A stretch of 64,000 nucleotides of DNA from Pontiella agarivorans (GTDB lineage: Bacteria > Verrucomicrobiota > Kiritimatiellia > Kiritimatiellales > Pontiellaceae). The DNA lies in NCBI RefSeq assembly GCF_034531395.1, contig NZ_JARVCO010000006.1, forward strand, positions 107,072-171,071, given 5' to 3'. This document shows, piece after piece, positions 18,263 through 26,945 of this stretch. The notes beneath the pieces were generated by a model. The model was not told the DNA's origin. It did not search any database and was given only the letters and a program-made list of their open reading frames with translations. Made by a program: the position numbers and the translations under genes. Numbering within the stretch: the first letter of the stretch is position 1; the number at the start of each line of letters is the position of its first letter.

Positions 18263-19036
18263 TATTCCCCCTCGGAACGATTAGATTATGTCACAACAAA
18301 ACAGGCTCCCATAAAGAAAAGACGTTGTCATGCGGAAAGTTTAAAAAAGCGATATTTAGAGGCCGCGGACCGGAATTGCGTCAGCGGGCATCAGGTGATG
18401 GCTTAGACACCGGGCATTAAGCACCAGACAACGGTCATTAAGAATTAGGCCCTGGAGGGCCGGGGCATACTTCCCGAAAACACGCCCTGTGCACCCGAAC
18501 TTCAGGTTGGGCCACACACACCGACCGACCTCTGCGGCTTAACTCCTGATAAAACGGCTCACTGACCGATGAAGTGCATGCAAAACAAAAACCGAGCCGA
18601 AAACGGTGTTACTTTATGCCCTCCTTGCTGAGCAATAAAAGCACATGCCACACCGCTTCGTGAAAAAACGCAGCCCACCTGCAATAACACGAAGCGAAGC
18701 GCGCTTTGCCCTGCACGGAGCAGGCGGGCCGCCCGCGGTACAAATGCATTTTCCCCGACGCATCGGAGTCCGCCGGAAGCGGGCGACACAGCAAAAGGTA
18801 CCGCAGGTGATTATGCCTTCTGACCCCCCCCCCCGCCCCGTCGAACGGAAAACCACGAAAGCATCCTTAACACAGGGCCATTCCGATCCGACCAACACGC
18901 GAGATCTGCATTGACAGACCCTCTTCAGCACCGGCTGATCCCGGGAATCGCAACAAAAGAAAAATGCATCGCTGCAATCGCCGTCTTTCCCAGAAAACCA
19001 AAGCGCCCCGACGAAGAACGGACCGCGGGTAGACGC
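18263..19036. other. Long spacer without a supported gene
   Basis: About 770 bases between the autotransporter start and the next terminator. It should hold the autotransporter promoter, but no convincing -35/-10 was found. It contains a run of 11 C (18824-18834) and GC-rich inverted segments near 18655-18790. Open frames in it are overlapping, Cys/Arg-rich and without ribosome sites, so none is called. Confidence 0.6.
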
Positions 19037-19066
19037 AAAAAAAGCCGCCCCAAAGGACGGCTTTTC
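19037..19066 (-). terminator. Terminator of the PEP-CTERM/secreted gene pair
   Basis: On the minus strand AAAAGCCGTCC pairs with GGGCGGCTTTT (one G-T pair), followed by a run of T. It lies just downstream of the stop at 19089. Confidence 0.9.
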
Positions 19067-19088
19067 ATACACAGTACTAATTAAAAAA

Positions 19089-19682
19089 TTAGCGACGTGC
19101 TTTACGACGGGCCAGGAACATGCCCAGTCCTGCAATACCCATCAGACCGATCGTAGCCGGTTCCGGAATGACCTGTACGGTTACAGAACCGTCGGCAGCA
19201 CCGCCAGCACCACCCTCATCAAAGAAAACGAATTCAGGAGTAGCCTTCGGGTCAGAGGTATCGATATCTGCAAAAGCGGCTGAACCTTCATATACCCAGT
19301 CCCCATCCTCGATACCGCTTACACGAAAGTAAGCGTCAGAAACGTACGAATACTGAACAATGCCAGAAATGGTAGCAGCCCAATCACTGTAATCACCACC
19401 TCCGCCTGTGACATTAGCCGTAAGAGTTCCTAGCAGAATATCATTTCCTGCAGTCAATAAACCTCCATTATACTGAATAACTCCAGGAGCAGCATAGTCA
19501 AGACCATCACCACCTCCGTCAATAACCTGAAGAACTACTGTAGTACCATCAATCGCATCCACAATACCACCTGCCGATCCCGCACCTGAAATACCAAAAC
19601 CAGCAGACAGGTTGGCATAGATATCAGCATTAGCAACGCCTACCATTGCAACAGCTACAAGAGCCACAATTGCTTTTTTCAT
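19089..19682 (-). CDS. PEP-CTERM sorted secreted protein
   Basis: A 197-residue exported protein. It has a signal peptide (MKKAIVALVAVAMVGVANA) and a Gly/Asp-rich mature part (GGGDGLDYAAP, VTGGGGDYSDW). The C-terminal sorting signal is VIPEPATIGLMGIAGLGMFL followed by ARRKARR: the PEP motif, a hydrophobic helix and a basic tail recognised by exosortase. The ATG at 19682 has AAGGAG six bases upstream; a start at 19712 is rejected. No exosortase gene is in the window, so it must be encoded elsewhere. It lies 39 bases behind the two-repeat secreted protein and shares its terminator, so I infer one transcript. Function unknown; presumably surface or matrix material. Confidence 0.9.
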   Translation of the reverse strand: MKKAIVALVAVAMVGVANADIYANLSAGFGISGAGSAGGIVDAIDGTTVVLQVIDGGGDGLDYAAPGVIQYNGGLLTAGNDILLGTLTANVTGGGGDYSDWAATISGIVQYSYVSDAYFRVSGIEDGDWVYEGSAAFADIDTSDPKATPEFVFFDEGGAGGAADGSVTVQVIPEPATIGLMGIAGLGMFLARRKARR

Positions 19683-19721
19683 TTTTTCTCCTTTGTATTT
19701 ATTTTTGACCACTCGTCAAAA

Positions 19722-20366
19722 TTAGGGGGTGAACGGAACTGGTTCGGTTACATCAACTTCTGAACCAGCATTGTCTACCCAAAATCCTGCGCTCGGAGCA
19801 AGGATGGGATCACCGGTTCCCACCCAGGAACCACGAGTATTTTTTGACCATGCCGCATAACTTTGCGTATCAGCATCCCACAAAAAAATACCACTTAGAC
19901 TAGGCAAATCAGACGCCATCTGAGTATCTTTGAAATCTTTTTCAACAGGATATCCATACCCAGTAGCGACAATACCAGCCGGTAACGTCACAACAACATC
20001 ATCAGTAATTACTTCGCCGCTCAAAATAAGTTCATTTGTTCCAGAACCCGCTGTAGAGACCCAGAAAGCATCCCCGGTATTAACCGTAAGGTTGGGAGTC
20101 CAGCTACCACGTGTATTCAGTGTCGAACCAACATACGCTCCAGTACCTTTATCCCAGAGAAAAACACCACTAAGGGCTGGAAGATCTGTTCCTAGCAAAT
20201 CCTGCAAAGTTGCACTCCCCGCATCAAAATTGAGAGCTACTAGAGTCAACTCACCGCCGACAGCTTCAACCTTGGTATACCCGACAATATTCGCGCTGGT
20301 AACGGTCTGCGCAGTAACCACTGCTGCACAGGCGGCCATCGCTGCTGTTGCAATAATTTTTTTCAT
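19722..20366 (-). CDS. Secreted protein with an internal two-fold repeat
   Basis: A 214-residue exported protein with signal peptide MKKIIATAAMAACAAVVTAQ, then TVTSANIVGYTKVEA, a start I associate with small secreted proteins of Kiritimatiellota-like genomes (recollection, not searched). The mature part contains two copies of one unit. DLPALSGVFLWDKGTGAY...NTRGSW...GDAFWV (about residues 60-108) is repeated as DLPSLSGIFLWDADTQSY...NTRGSW...SAGFWV (about 155-200). No enzyme motif is present. The ATG at 20366 is supported by AGGAG seven bases upstream. It is the first gene of a pair with the PEP-CTERM protein. A 6-bp dyad lies just before the ribosome site. Confidence 0.85.
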   Translation of the reverse strand: MKKIIATAAMAACAAVVTAQTVTSANIVGYTKVEAVGGELTLVALNFDAGSATLQDLLGTDLPALSGVFLWDKGTGAYVGSTLNTRGSWTPNLTVNTGDAFWVSTAGSGTNELILSGEVITDDVVVTLPAGIVATGYGYPVEKDFKDTQMASDLPSLSGIFLWDADTQSYAAWSKNTRGSWVGTGDPILAPSAGFWVDNAGSEVDVTEPVPFTP

Positions 20367-20383
20367 TTTATTACTCCTAGTTT

Positions 20384-20404
20384 TAAGTGAACCCATTCCA
20401 CTTA
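20384..20404. promoter_or_regulatory. Dyad TAAGTG-N9-CACTTA upstream of the secreted-protein pair
   Basis: Perfect 6-bp inverted arms centred about 28 bases before the ATG at 20366, immediately upstream of AGGAG. It could be an operator or part of a leader hairpin. Confidence 0.4.
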
Positions 20405-20743
20405 TGTTTAGACTTTTTACACCCGGCACCGGGGACCAGCAACTGATTTTTCATGTTATTTGTCCAAAACTTGCAAACAGCCTGAATTTGCTTCGTTTTT
20501 GACCGTAAACACCAAACCTCAAAACGGCCGACCGCGTTTCCAGATGAACGCAACAGGGAACCACCCCATCGCAACCCGCATGAATCAACCCATAATATCG
20601 GCATTTTTGCAAGTTTGGATTCAGTTAAGTCCAACGGATAAACCACGAAATACACGAACCACACAAAAAGCATCCCCCGCAACCAGGCCATCACCCGAAA
20701 CATCGTTGCTAAAAAACCCTTAGAAAATTCCCTGCCACACGGC

Positions 20744-20847
20744 GCCCGGTCGGGGACCGGGCCTACACATTCGGCAGCTCCCTGTAGGCCGGGTGTCCCA
20801 CCCGGCGCATACCCAAACTTGGCAGCTCACTGCAGGCCGGGGCGCCC
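20744..20847. repeat. REP-like hairpin cluster
   Basis: Two hairpins in opposite orientation: GCCCGGTC/GACCGGGC (20744-20762) and GCCGGGTG/CACCCGGC (20788-20806), both next to a CCTACA/TGTAGG edge. A third, partial unit (GGCAGCTCACTGCAGGCCGGGGCG, in two parts around 20822-20845) follows. It abuts the stop of the next minus-strand gene. The rest of the 20367-20743 spacer holds an accacgaaatacacgaa-type remnant near 20643 and no gene. Confidence 0.75.
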
Positions 20848-23793
20848 CTACCGAGACAGCTCCGCGATTTTCTGCTGAGCCTGATCCGCTTCGGCAGTCA
20901 GTCCGCGGGCACGCAGTGCCTTCTCGAGATCGACCCAGAAAGCGACATATTCCGGCAGCTCAGCAATGGCGGTTTTAAGGTCAATGATCGCGGCATCGAG
21001 ATCGCCAAACGTGCCCTTGATCCGCCCGCGCAGCCCCATAAGCATGGGAGCACCGGGAAACTTGCGCAGTCCTTCATTCACATATTTCTGAACGCGCACA
21101 TAATCCTGCACCTGCATGCCCAGTTCAGCTAATTTGTAATAAGCCAGAAACTCATCGGGTTTATATTTCAGCACCAGTTCATACTGCAGAATGGCCTGCT
21201 GCAGATGCCCGCCGGCTGCAACGGATGCCGCAGAAATCAGCAGACTGGATCCCAGCTCATTGGCGACCACGGGGTTTTCCGGGGCCAGCTCGGCGGCTTT
21301 CATCAACAGCTGGATATTATTTTTATAGTCATCCTTCGCCCGGAACAGATTGGCTTCGAGCGTCATGCGCATGGCTTCGTGGGAATCGGTTACGATTTTT
21401 TTCTGCTCATCGGTCAGGCTTTTTAGCAGAAAATCCGGCATCGGCGAATAGTTTTCCAGCAGGGTCTGCTGGTTTTCATCCGGTGTATAATGGAAGGTGC
21501 TTTTCGGTGCTGAAAATTCGACATAGGGATGATTATCCGTATTCAGCTTCCCCTCTTTAAACAGATGCACATCGTCGGAGAGCCGCGCCACATACATGCT
21601 CAGCAGCATTTCGGGTTTGGTAAATCCGACATCCGCCAAAGATTGCCGCACTTCCGGAATTTCAAATTTTTCTTTTGCCACCGGCAGTTTTAGCGCCACA
21701 TCGCCTTTACCGCCGAGCATGATGGAGTCGAAGCCGGTAAAAAAGACCAGCGCATCGGGAAAGACCTCGCCGAAGGAACGCATGATCATGGAATAGTCTT
21801 CATAGGACAATTCATAGAGCGGCAGGTACTGCGCCATGATTCCCCCTTCCGCCAGCCGGCTTTTGGCCAGCTTAAAGAAATCGACCGTATAAAGATTTGC
21901 TGCGCCGGCCATAACCGGTTCAAAGGGATCGGAGGTAATCACGTCATACGGTTCACCACCGACAAACAGGTGGTTCCTGCCGTCATTGATCGTGACCTTC
22001 ACATTCGGTTTATCGATCACGTTATGATTCCGTTCCCCCCAGACCCGGGCAATATTGACCACACTGGGTTCAAATTCCACCACTTCAAGGTGCTCGGCTG
22101 GATAGCAGCTGACTGCCCCGAACGTCACACCGGCCCCCAGGCCGATATTCACAGCCCGCTGCGGATCGGGATGAAACAGCATCGGAAGGTGCCCCATCAT
22201 ACGCTGCAGCATCATGCTGCGTTCGGACGTATCGGCCTCCACTTTGCCCTGACTGCAGTACATCAAGTCTTCATTGGAATCCTTGACCACCGAAATCGTG
22301 GAAGTGATGCCTTCGTTATAATAGAGTTGCCGGTGACCGCTGAGCTGCTCGCGGATGGTAACCTTCCCGTTGGAGATATAGTTCCACGGCCCGAAATAGG
22401 GACCGGAAGCAATCACCTTTTTATCCCATACCGGCGGTTTGATAATGAAAAACGCCACCATAGCTACGGCCAGACTGATACTCACCACCTGCGTGATCCG
22501 TCCTTTTCCGGTCGTCAGGCAGAGTGCGAGCCCCACCCCGAGAATCAGAAAGGCAAGAACGGTCAGCGACACCTGCATTCCAAGGTTTGGAAGCAGCACA
22601 AATCCGCCGAAGGCCGCCCCGAGTGCTGCTCCGATGGTATTAAACATGGTTGCTTCACCCACCGCACGCGGCGAGGAATTCATGGCCCCGCGTATGGCTT
22701 TAACCGCCGCGGTAAAGGACGCGCCGAAAAGGATAGTGGGTACAAACAGGAAAATGAGGGTGATGACAAATTTAAGACCGATCATGCGGCCCCAGCCCGG
22801 CGTCCCTTTCAACATCAGGTTTTCGAGCAGGAATTCCGGCATCAGCGTAAACCAGCCCAGCGAAACCAGCGAATAAACCCCGGTCAGCATCGCGGCAAAG
22901 CCGAAGATCCGCGCCGGATTCGCCGATCTATCGGCAAAACGGCTGATCAGCATCGCCCCCACCGAAAGGCCGATCAGGAAAACACCCAGCATGGCGGAGA
23001 AAGAATAGGTTGTGGAGCCGAAGACCAGAATGAGCGCGCGGAACCAGACCACCTCAAACGCCAGCGAAAGAAATCCGGAGGCTCCAATCGCCACCAACAG
23101 CCAATTCGCTTCCGCCCCCCTCTTTGAGGTATCCACCGTCCTCTTTGCCTCCAGCTTTATGGCCTCGGCAATTTCAGGCGACTTATCCATCGTGCGGGAG
23201 AGACAGATCGCCACCAGACCTACGGTGGCGTCAAGACAGACCGCCAGAATATTGGCCCCCGTCATGCCGAGCTTTGGAATGAATACAAAACCGCCAAGCA
23301 GCACTCCGGAAACAGCCCCAAGCGTATTCACCCCGTAAAGCAGCCCCAAACGTGACCCGAACCGCTCGACCCGGGTCAGAAATCCCTTGGAAAGCACCGG
23401 CAGCGTTGCCCCCATCATAGCCGTAGGAATTAACAGCAGCACCAAAGCCAGCACAACGCGCACCACGGTCAAAACAGCCAACGAATCGGAGACATTCACC
23501 GCCACAAACCGATACACGGCCTGAATCAGCTGAAAAATCAGCGGAACACACAATGCATAAACAGCCGTGGCGACCTCCAGCAGGCCGAACATGCGCACCG
23601 GTCGTTTTATTTTTCCGGCCCATTTGCCCGAAAAATGCGAACCGAGTGCCAAACCGACCATATAGGTCATCATGACAGTCGTGGCCGCATAAACCGTATT
23701 ACCGAAGATGTGACCGAGATGTCGTACCCACAGCACCTCATACGTGAGTGCCGCAATACCGGAGAAGTAGAACAAAAGACAGATTATTTTCAT
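20848..23793 (-). CDS. Fused MFS-like membrane domain, spermidine-synthase-like domain and TPR
   Basis: A 981-residue three-part protein. Residues 1 to about 460 form a 12-14-helix membrane domain, starting with IICLLFYFSGIAALTYEVLW, the usual opening of 'fused MFS/spermidine synthase' proteins. The middle part is a Rossmann methyltransferase/aminopropyltransferase fold: GLGAGVTFGAVSCYP, then HLEVVEFEPSVV, TINDGRNHL and DVITSDPFEPVMAGAANLYT. The acidic catalytic pair of true spermidine synthases is only partly kept (DPFEP). From about residue 800 come TPR-like helices (AAELAPENPVVANELG, LKYKPDEFLAYYKLAELG). The substrate is unknown and polyamine synthesis is not assured. The ATG at 23793 lacks a good ribosome site. 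Confidence 0.85.
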   Translation of the reverse strand: MKIICLLFYFSGIAALTYEVLWVRHLGHIFGNTVYAATTVMMTYMVGLALGSHFSGKWAGKIKRPVRMFGLLEVATAVYALCVPLIFQLIQAVYRFVAVNVSDSLAVLTVVRVVLALVLLLIPTAMMGATLPVLSKGFLTRVERFGSRLGLLYGVNTLGAVSGVLLGGFVFIPKLGMTGANILAVCLDATVGLVAICLSRTMDKSPEIAEAIKLEAKRTVDTSKRGAEANWLLVAIGASGFLSLAFEVVWFRALILVFGSTTYSFSAMLGVFLIGLSVGAMLISRFADRSANPARIFGFAAMLTGVYSLVSLGWFTLMPEFLLENLMLKGTPGWGRMIGLKFVITLIFLFVPTILFGASFTAAVKAIRGAMNSSPRAVGEATMFNTIGAALGAAFGGFVLLPNLGMQVSLTVLAFLILGVGLALCLTTGKGRITQVVSISLAVAMVAFFIIKPPVWDKKVIASGPYFGPWNYISNGKVTIREQLSGHRQLYYNEGITSTISVVKDSNEDLMYCSQGKVEADTSERSMMLQRMMGHLPMLFHPDPQRAVNIGLGAGVTFGAVSCYPAEHLEVVEFEPSVVNIARVWGERNHNVIDKPNVKVTINDGRNHLFVGGEPYDVITSDPFEPVMAGAANLYTVDFFKLAKSRLAEGGIMAQYLPLYELSYEDYSMIMRSFGEVFPDALVFFTGFDSIMLGGKGDVALKLPVAKEKFEIPEVRQSLADVGFTKPEMLLSMYVARLSDDVHLFKEGKLNTDNHPYVEFSAPKSTFHYTPDENQQTLLENYSPMPDFLLKSLTDEQKKIVTDSHEAMRMTLEANLFRAKDDYKNNIQLLMKAAELAPENPVVANELGSSLLISAASVAAGGHLQQAILQYELVLKYKPDEFLAYYKLAELGMQVQDYVRVQKYVNEGLRKFPGAPMLMGLRGRIKGTFGDLDAAIIDLKTAIAELPEYVAFWVDLEKALRARGLTAEADQAQQKIAELSR
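22578..22592. repeat. Palindrome copy TTCCA-AGGTT-TGGAA
   Basis: Exact copy inside the MFS/SpeE-like gene, read on the coding strand as P-N-L-G. Confidence 0.9.
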
Positions 23794-23976
23794 CTGGACG
23801 TTATATCTTGTTGCTTAATCCATCAACAAGCAGGAATGGGTTAAATATTGCTCCGCCCTCTAACAGGTCCCCAATATTTTAAATCGCACCGGACCGACTT
23901 CTCCGGTTGAATGGCTCTTGAGTTTAACCGTCCGATTTCATATATCTTTCGACTCATTAATCAAGGAGAGCCCTGA

Positions 23977-24915
23977 ATGAACAATCGACTTGCAGCGATA
24001 TGCCTTACAGCCCCGCTATTAATCTCCCTTTGTTCCGCCCATGCCCAGCCGGTGCCGGCTGCAACGACCAATGCGGTTACGAAACCGCATAAACTCAGTA
24101 TCCAGGGAGCACTGACCTTCGGTCCGACACCGATGAAAATGCATGCCCTTTCCACCATTACCCAGCACCGCATAAAAGGTGCCGTCGACGAAACCTATCT
24201 TCCGGGTTTTAAAGCCTGCGCAGAAGACACATCGCCGGCAGTCCGCAGCCTTGCTGCCAAAATGCTGGGCGAATACTACATTCAGAATCAACCTGCCCCG
24301 AATCCTGAAGCGCTTCAGACATTGGAAAAACTGGCTTCAGATCCCTCCGCAGACGTTCGATATAACGCCCTGTTCAGCGGGTTGACCGAAGTTGTGCAAA
24401 AATCCGATAATCTCGTAAAGCAACTGGTGGATGCCGCCGCGGTGAACCGGGAGGAAGGACTCTACGCAAAAATTATTGAATCCCTGTCAAAAAATAAAGA
24501 TACCGCTTCGGCTTATATTGAGGAGCAACTCAAAACCGGCACATCTATCGCCTATTATGAAATCTACACCGACCTGATGAAGAAAAAACCGGCTGATTCC
24601 GAACAATACCGGGACCTGCCCTCCAGTCAGCCTCAGTTGTTTGTTTTCACAACCGGGAAAGCCGACAAAGAGCTCAGCGCGGTGAACCTGAAAAAATGGG
24701 TTGAAAATCTCGGTATTCAAAGCAGTCATGTTGAGGTCTCAGGCTATGCCGGGCAACGCGTATTACTGCTGACCACCTACATCACACGCGATAATGAAAA
24801 AGTGCTGGATAACCTCTCCGGGCTGCCTGCGGATATCAGCTATATGTCAAAATTCTGGCTGACCCCGAAACTGGCCACGGATATCGAAATGGTCCGCAAA
24901 CGGGAAGCCCGGTAG
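23977..24915 (+). CDS. Secreted helical-repeat protein, HEAT-like
   Basis: A 312-residue exported protein of unrecognised function. The signal peptide is NNRLAAICLTAPLLISLCSA with an AHA-Q type cleavage site. Residues about 70-190 look like short alpha-alpha repeats of the HEAT type (SPAVRSLAAKMLGEY, LASDPSADVRYNALFSGL). A C-terminal globular part of about 90 residues follows (FVFTTGKADKELSAVNLKKW). The ATG at 23977 is well supported by AAGGAG eight bases upstream. It precedes lgt by 20 bases on the same strand and may be co-transcribed with it. Confidence 0.8.
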   Translation: MNNRLAAICLTAPLLISLCSAHAQPVPAATTNAVTKPHKLSIQGALTFGPTPMKMHALSTITQHRIKGAVDETYLPGFKACAEDTSPAVRSLAAKMLGEYYIQNQPAPNPEALQTLEKLASDPSADVRYNALFSGLTEVVQKSDNLVKQLVDAAAVNREEGLYAKIIESLSKNKDTASAYIEEQLKTGTSIAYYEIYTDLMKKKPADSEQYRDLPSSQPQLFVFTTGKADKELSAVNLKKWVENLGIQSSHVEVSGYAGQRVLLLTTYITRDNEKVLDNLSGLPADISYMSKFWLTPKLATDIEMVRKREAR

Positions 24916-24935
24916 ACCCGTTTTTCTGTTGCCGC

Positions 24936-25808
24936 ATGAACTACTATATCCACAACATTAATCCCATTGTGCTGGAACTGCCGGGGGCGCTGGCGGTGCG
25001 GTGGTACGGCATTTCGTATCTGCTGGGTTTTATTGCCTGTATCCTGCTGCTGCGGCACGGCTCAAAACGGGGCGACTTTGAAGTGCCGGAAAAAGAGGTC
25101 AGCAATTTTGTGGTACTGCTGGCCTTTTTCGGGGTGTTTATCGGCGGGCGCGTCGGCTATATCCTGTTTTATAATTTCGGTGAATTTCTGAACCATCCGC
25201 TCTATCTGGTGCAGGTCTGGAAAGGCGGCATGTCCAGCCATGGCGGCTTCATCGGCGTGATTCTGTTTATTTTATGGTATGCGCGTAAAAACCGGCATTC
25301 GTTCTGGAACCTCACTGACAATATGGCCGTCACAACCTCGCTGGGCTTTGCCTTCGGGCGTCTGGCCAACTTTATCAACGGGGAGCTGTGGGGCCGGATT
25401 ACCCATGTAAAATGGGCGGTGATTTTTCCGCAGGAACGCGGCCTGCAATACGGCCAGTATGATCTTCCAATGATTGGAAAGCTGGTGGAGGCCGGCGAGC
25501 TGCAGCCCCGGCATCCGTCGCAGCTTTATCAGGCCTTTACAGAGGGCTTCCTGGTTTTCGGTATGATGTTGCTGCTGCGCAGAACTTCATGGGGAAAGCG
25601 GCCGGGCGCGCTGAGTGCGGCCTATCTTGTACTCTATGCCCTCGCCCGCATCGCCATGGAATTTTTCCGCGAGCCGGACGACGGTGAATTTTTCATCGCC
25701 TGGATCACGAAGGGGCAGTTTTATTCGGCGCTTATGATCCTCGGCGCGGCCGTCATTGCCTGGCAGATGGATTTATTCCCGCGCAGAGACACTGTGAACA
25801 CGAAGTAG
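24936..25808 (+). CDS. lgt: Prolipoprotein diacylglyceryl transferase
   Basis: Inner-membrane enzyme that transfers diacylglyceryl from phosphatidylglycerol to the lipobox cysteine of prolipoproteins. The 290 residues form about seven membrane helices. Family signatures are all present: LAVRWYGISYLLGF, GGRVGYILFYN, KGGMSSHGGFIGV (with the essential His), and the Lgt signature GRLANFINGELWGR. HPSQLYQAFTEG and the C-terminal RIAMEFFREPD also match. The ATG at 24936 gives the standard N-terminus although no ribosome site is obvious. It is consistent with the lipobox-like N-terminus of the first gene in the window. Confidence 0.96.
   Translation: MNYYIHNINPIVLELPGALAVRWYGISYLLGFIACILLLRHGSKRGDFEVPEKEVSNFVVLLAFFGVFIGGRVGYILFYNFGEFLNHPLYLVQVWKGGMSSHGGFIGVILFILWYARKNRHSFWNLTDNMAVTTSLGFAFGRLANFINGELWGRITHVKWAVIFPQERGLQYGQYDLPMIGKLVEAGELQPRHPSQLYQAFTEGFLVFGMMLLLRRTSWGKRPGALSAAYLVLYALARIAMEFFREPDDGEFFIAWITKGQFYSALMILGAAVIAWQMDLFPRRDTVNTK
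25465..25479. repeat. Palindrome copy TTCCA-ATGAT-TGGAA
   Basis: Exact and nearly fully self-complementary copy inside lgt, read as P-M-I-G. Confidence 0.9.
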
Positions 25809-25879
25809 CCGTCCGACCGCTTTATAAGTATATTCAGGTTTTCTCTGCGCTCCCTGCGCCTCCGCGCGCGACTGATCAC

Positions 25880-26737
25880 TCAGCTCACCGCTAAATAGAT
25901 CATCATCCCCAATGGAAGAATAAGACCGAGGTTGGCGATATTGGAGGCGACGAGGGCATCAAGGGCTTCCTGGGTATCCTTGATGTGCGTCGGTGAATCC
26001 TGCGGTTTATGGATGCGATAGATTTCGATGAATGAGCTCAGTTCGCAGACGGAGGTAACGAGCCCGAGAATCCAGCCGACGGCCCAGGCGGGTACGCTCA
26101 GCTGTATGACCAGTGCCCCGGCGCTGATTCCAAGAAAGCGCCCGGCAACCAGAATGGCGGCGACCCCGAAAATCAGCATCAGCCCCCCGCCCCATACGGT
26201 GCCGTTTTCCGCTCCGGGCGGCAGCGGGGCCACTTTACCGGTTTTATTCAGGCGCTTATCCATCACTTTGTAAAAAACAAAAAAAGCCAGCAGCCCGATG
26301 GCCGTTCCCATCCCTGTGCCGATGCCGACGGCAAACATCGCCAGCGGAATGACAACCGAAAGAATACCGAAAACATGCTCATCGATAAATCCCCGATGTT
26401 TGAGGTCGGGCTGCTGCCGCAGAACAAAAACGGTGATCAGAAACAGCACCCAGTTGATAACGTTGGATGAGGCGATATTCCACATTCCGGCATTGAATAC
26501 GCCGTTGAGCGCTCCGGCAGTCAGAACGGTGAATTCCGGGACACTGGTGGCATAGCCGATAATCTGACCGCGTAATTTGTTGGTGAATTGCAGTGCGGCC
26601 CCGATTCTTCCAATGCCTGGAACGAGCAGAAAGCGGACCGCGGCCACAATGACCGCGGCACTGAAAATGAGTATGGTTAAATCAAGCAGCATAAATTCCA
26701 ATACGGCCCGCCGAATCCGCCCGACCGTTTTCTCCAC
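25880..26737 (-). CDS. Sodium/calcium exchanger-like membrane protein
   Basis: An integral membrane protein of 285 residues (GTG at 26737) or 270 residues (ATG at 26692, which starts directly at a membrane helix). Two degenerate alpha-repeats of the Na+/Ca2+ exchanger superfamily are visible. The first is GYATSVPEFTVLTAG...NIASSNVINWVLF; the second is ILGLVTSVCELSSF...DALVASNIANLGLILPL. Each has the acidic residue after a T-S-V-x-E pattern and the A-S-x-N pattern that replaces G-S-N in the classic family. A cytoplasmic basic loop separates the halves. The ion is not predictable. It is convergent with lgt across a 70-base spacer of CTCTGCG/CTCCGCG repeat-like sequence. Confidence 0.75.
   Translation of the reverse strand: MEKTVGRIRRAVLEFMLLDLTILIFSAAVIVAAVRFLLVPGIGRIGAALQFTNKLRGQIIGYATSVPEFTVLTAGALNGVFNAGMWNIASSNVINWVLFLITVFVLRQQPDLKHRGFIDEHVFGILSVVIPLAMFAVGIGTGMGTAIGLLAFFVFYKVMDKRLNKTGKVAPLPPGAENGTVWGGGLMLIFGVAAILVAGRFLGISAGALVIQLSVPAWAVGWILGLVTSVCELSSFIEIYRIHKPQDSPTHIKDTQEALDALVASNIANLGLILPLGMMIYLAVS
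26608..26622. repeat. Palindrome copy TTCCA-ATGCC-TGGAA
   Basis: Exact copy inside the exchanger-like gene; the coding strand reads P-G-I-G. Confidence 0.9.
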
Positions 26738-26945
26738 CGTCTCCGGAAGAAAAAAAGAAGTATCGGATTCAACGGTTCTTCACCAGTGCAAAAGCCTCTT
26801 ACTCGATTTGTTTTTCTAAATTTCTTTCCGGAACAACAAAGGAAACGTATAACAATTAAGAGTGGCCGAGACGTTAACGCAGGCCGCAGTCGGCAGGGCC
26901 TGCCGCCGGTCCACCGGAAAAGATTACAGCAACGGGATGTGATGT

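Noticed and set aside
18824..18834. Run of 11 C as a phase-variation tract
   Set aside because: It lies in a spacer with no gene or promoter clearly dependent on its length.
18614..19135. A Cys/Arg-rich 173-codon frame in the long spacer
   Set aside because: It overlaps the end of the PEP-CTERM gene and its terminator, lacks a ribosome site and has biased composition from GC-rich repeats.
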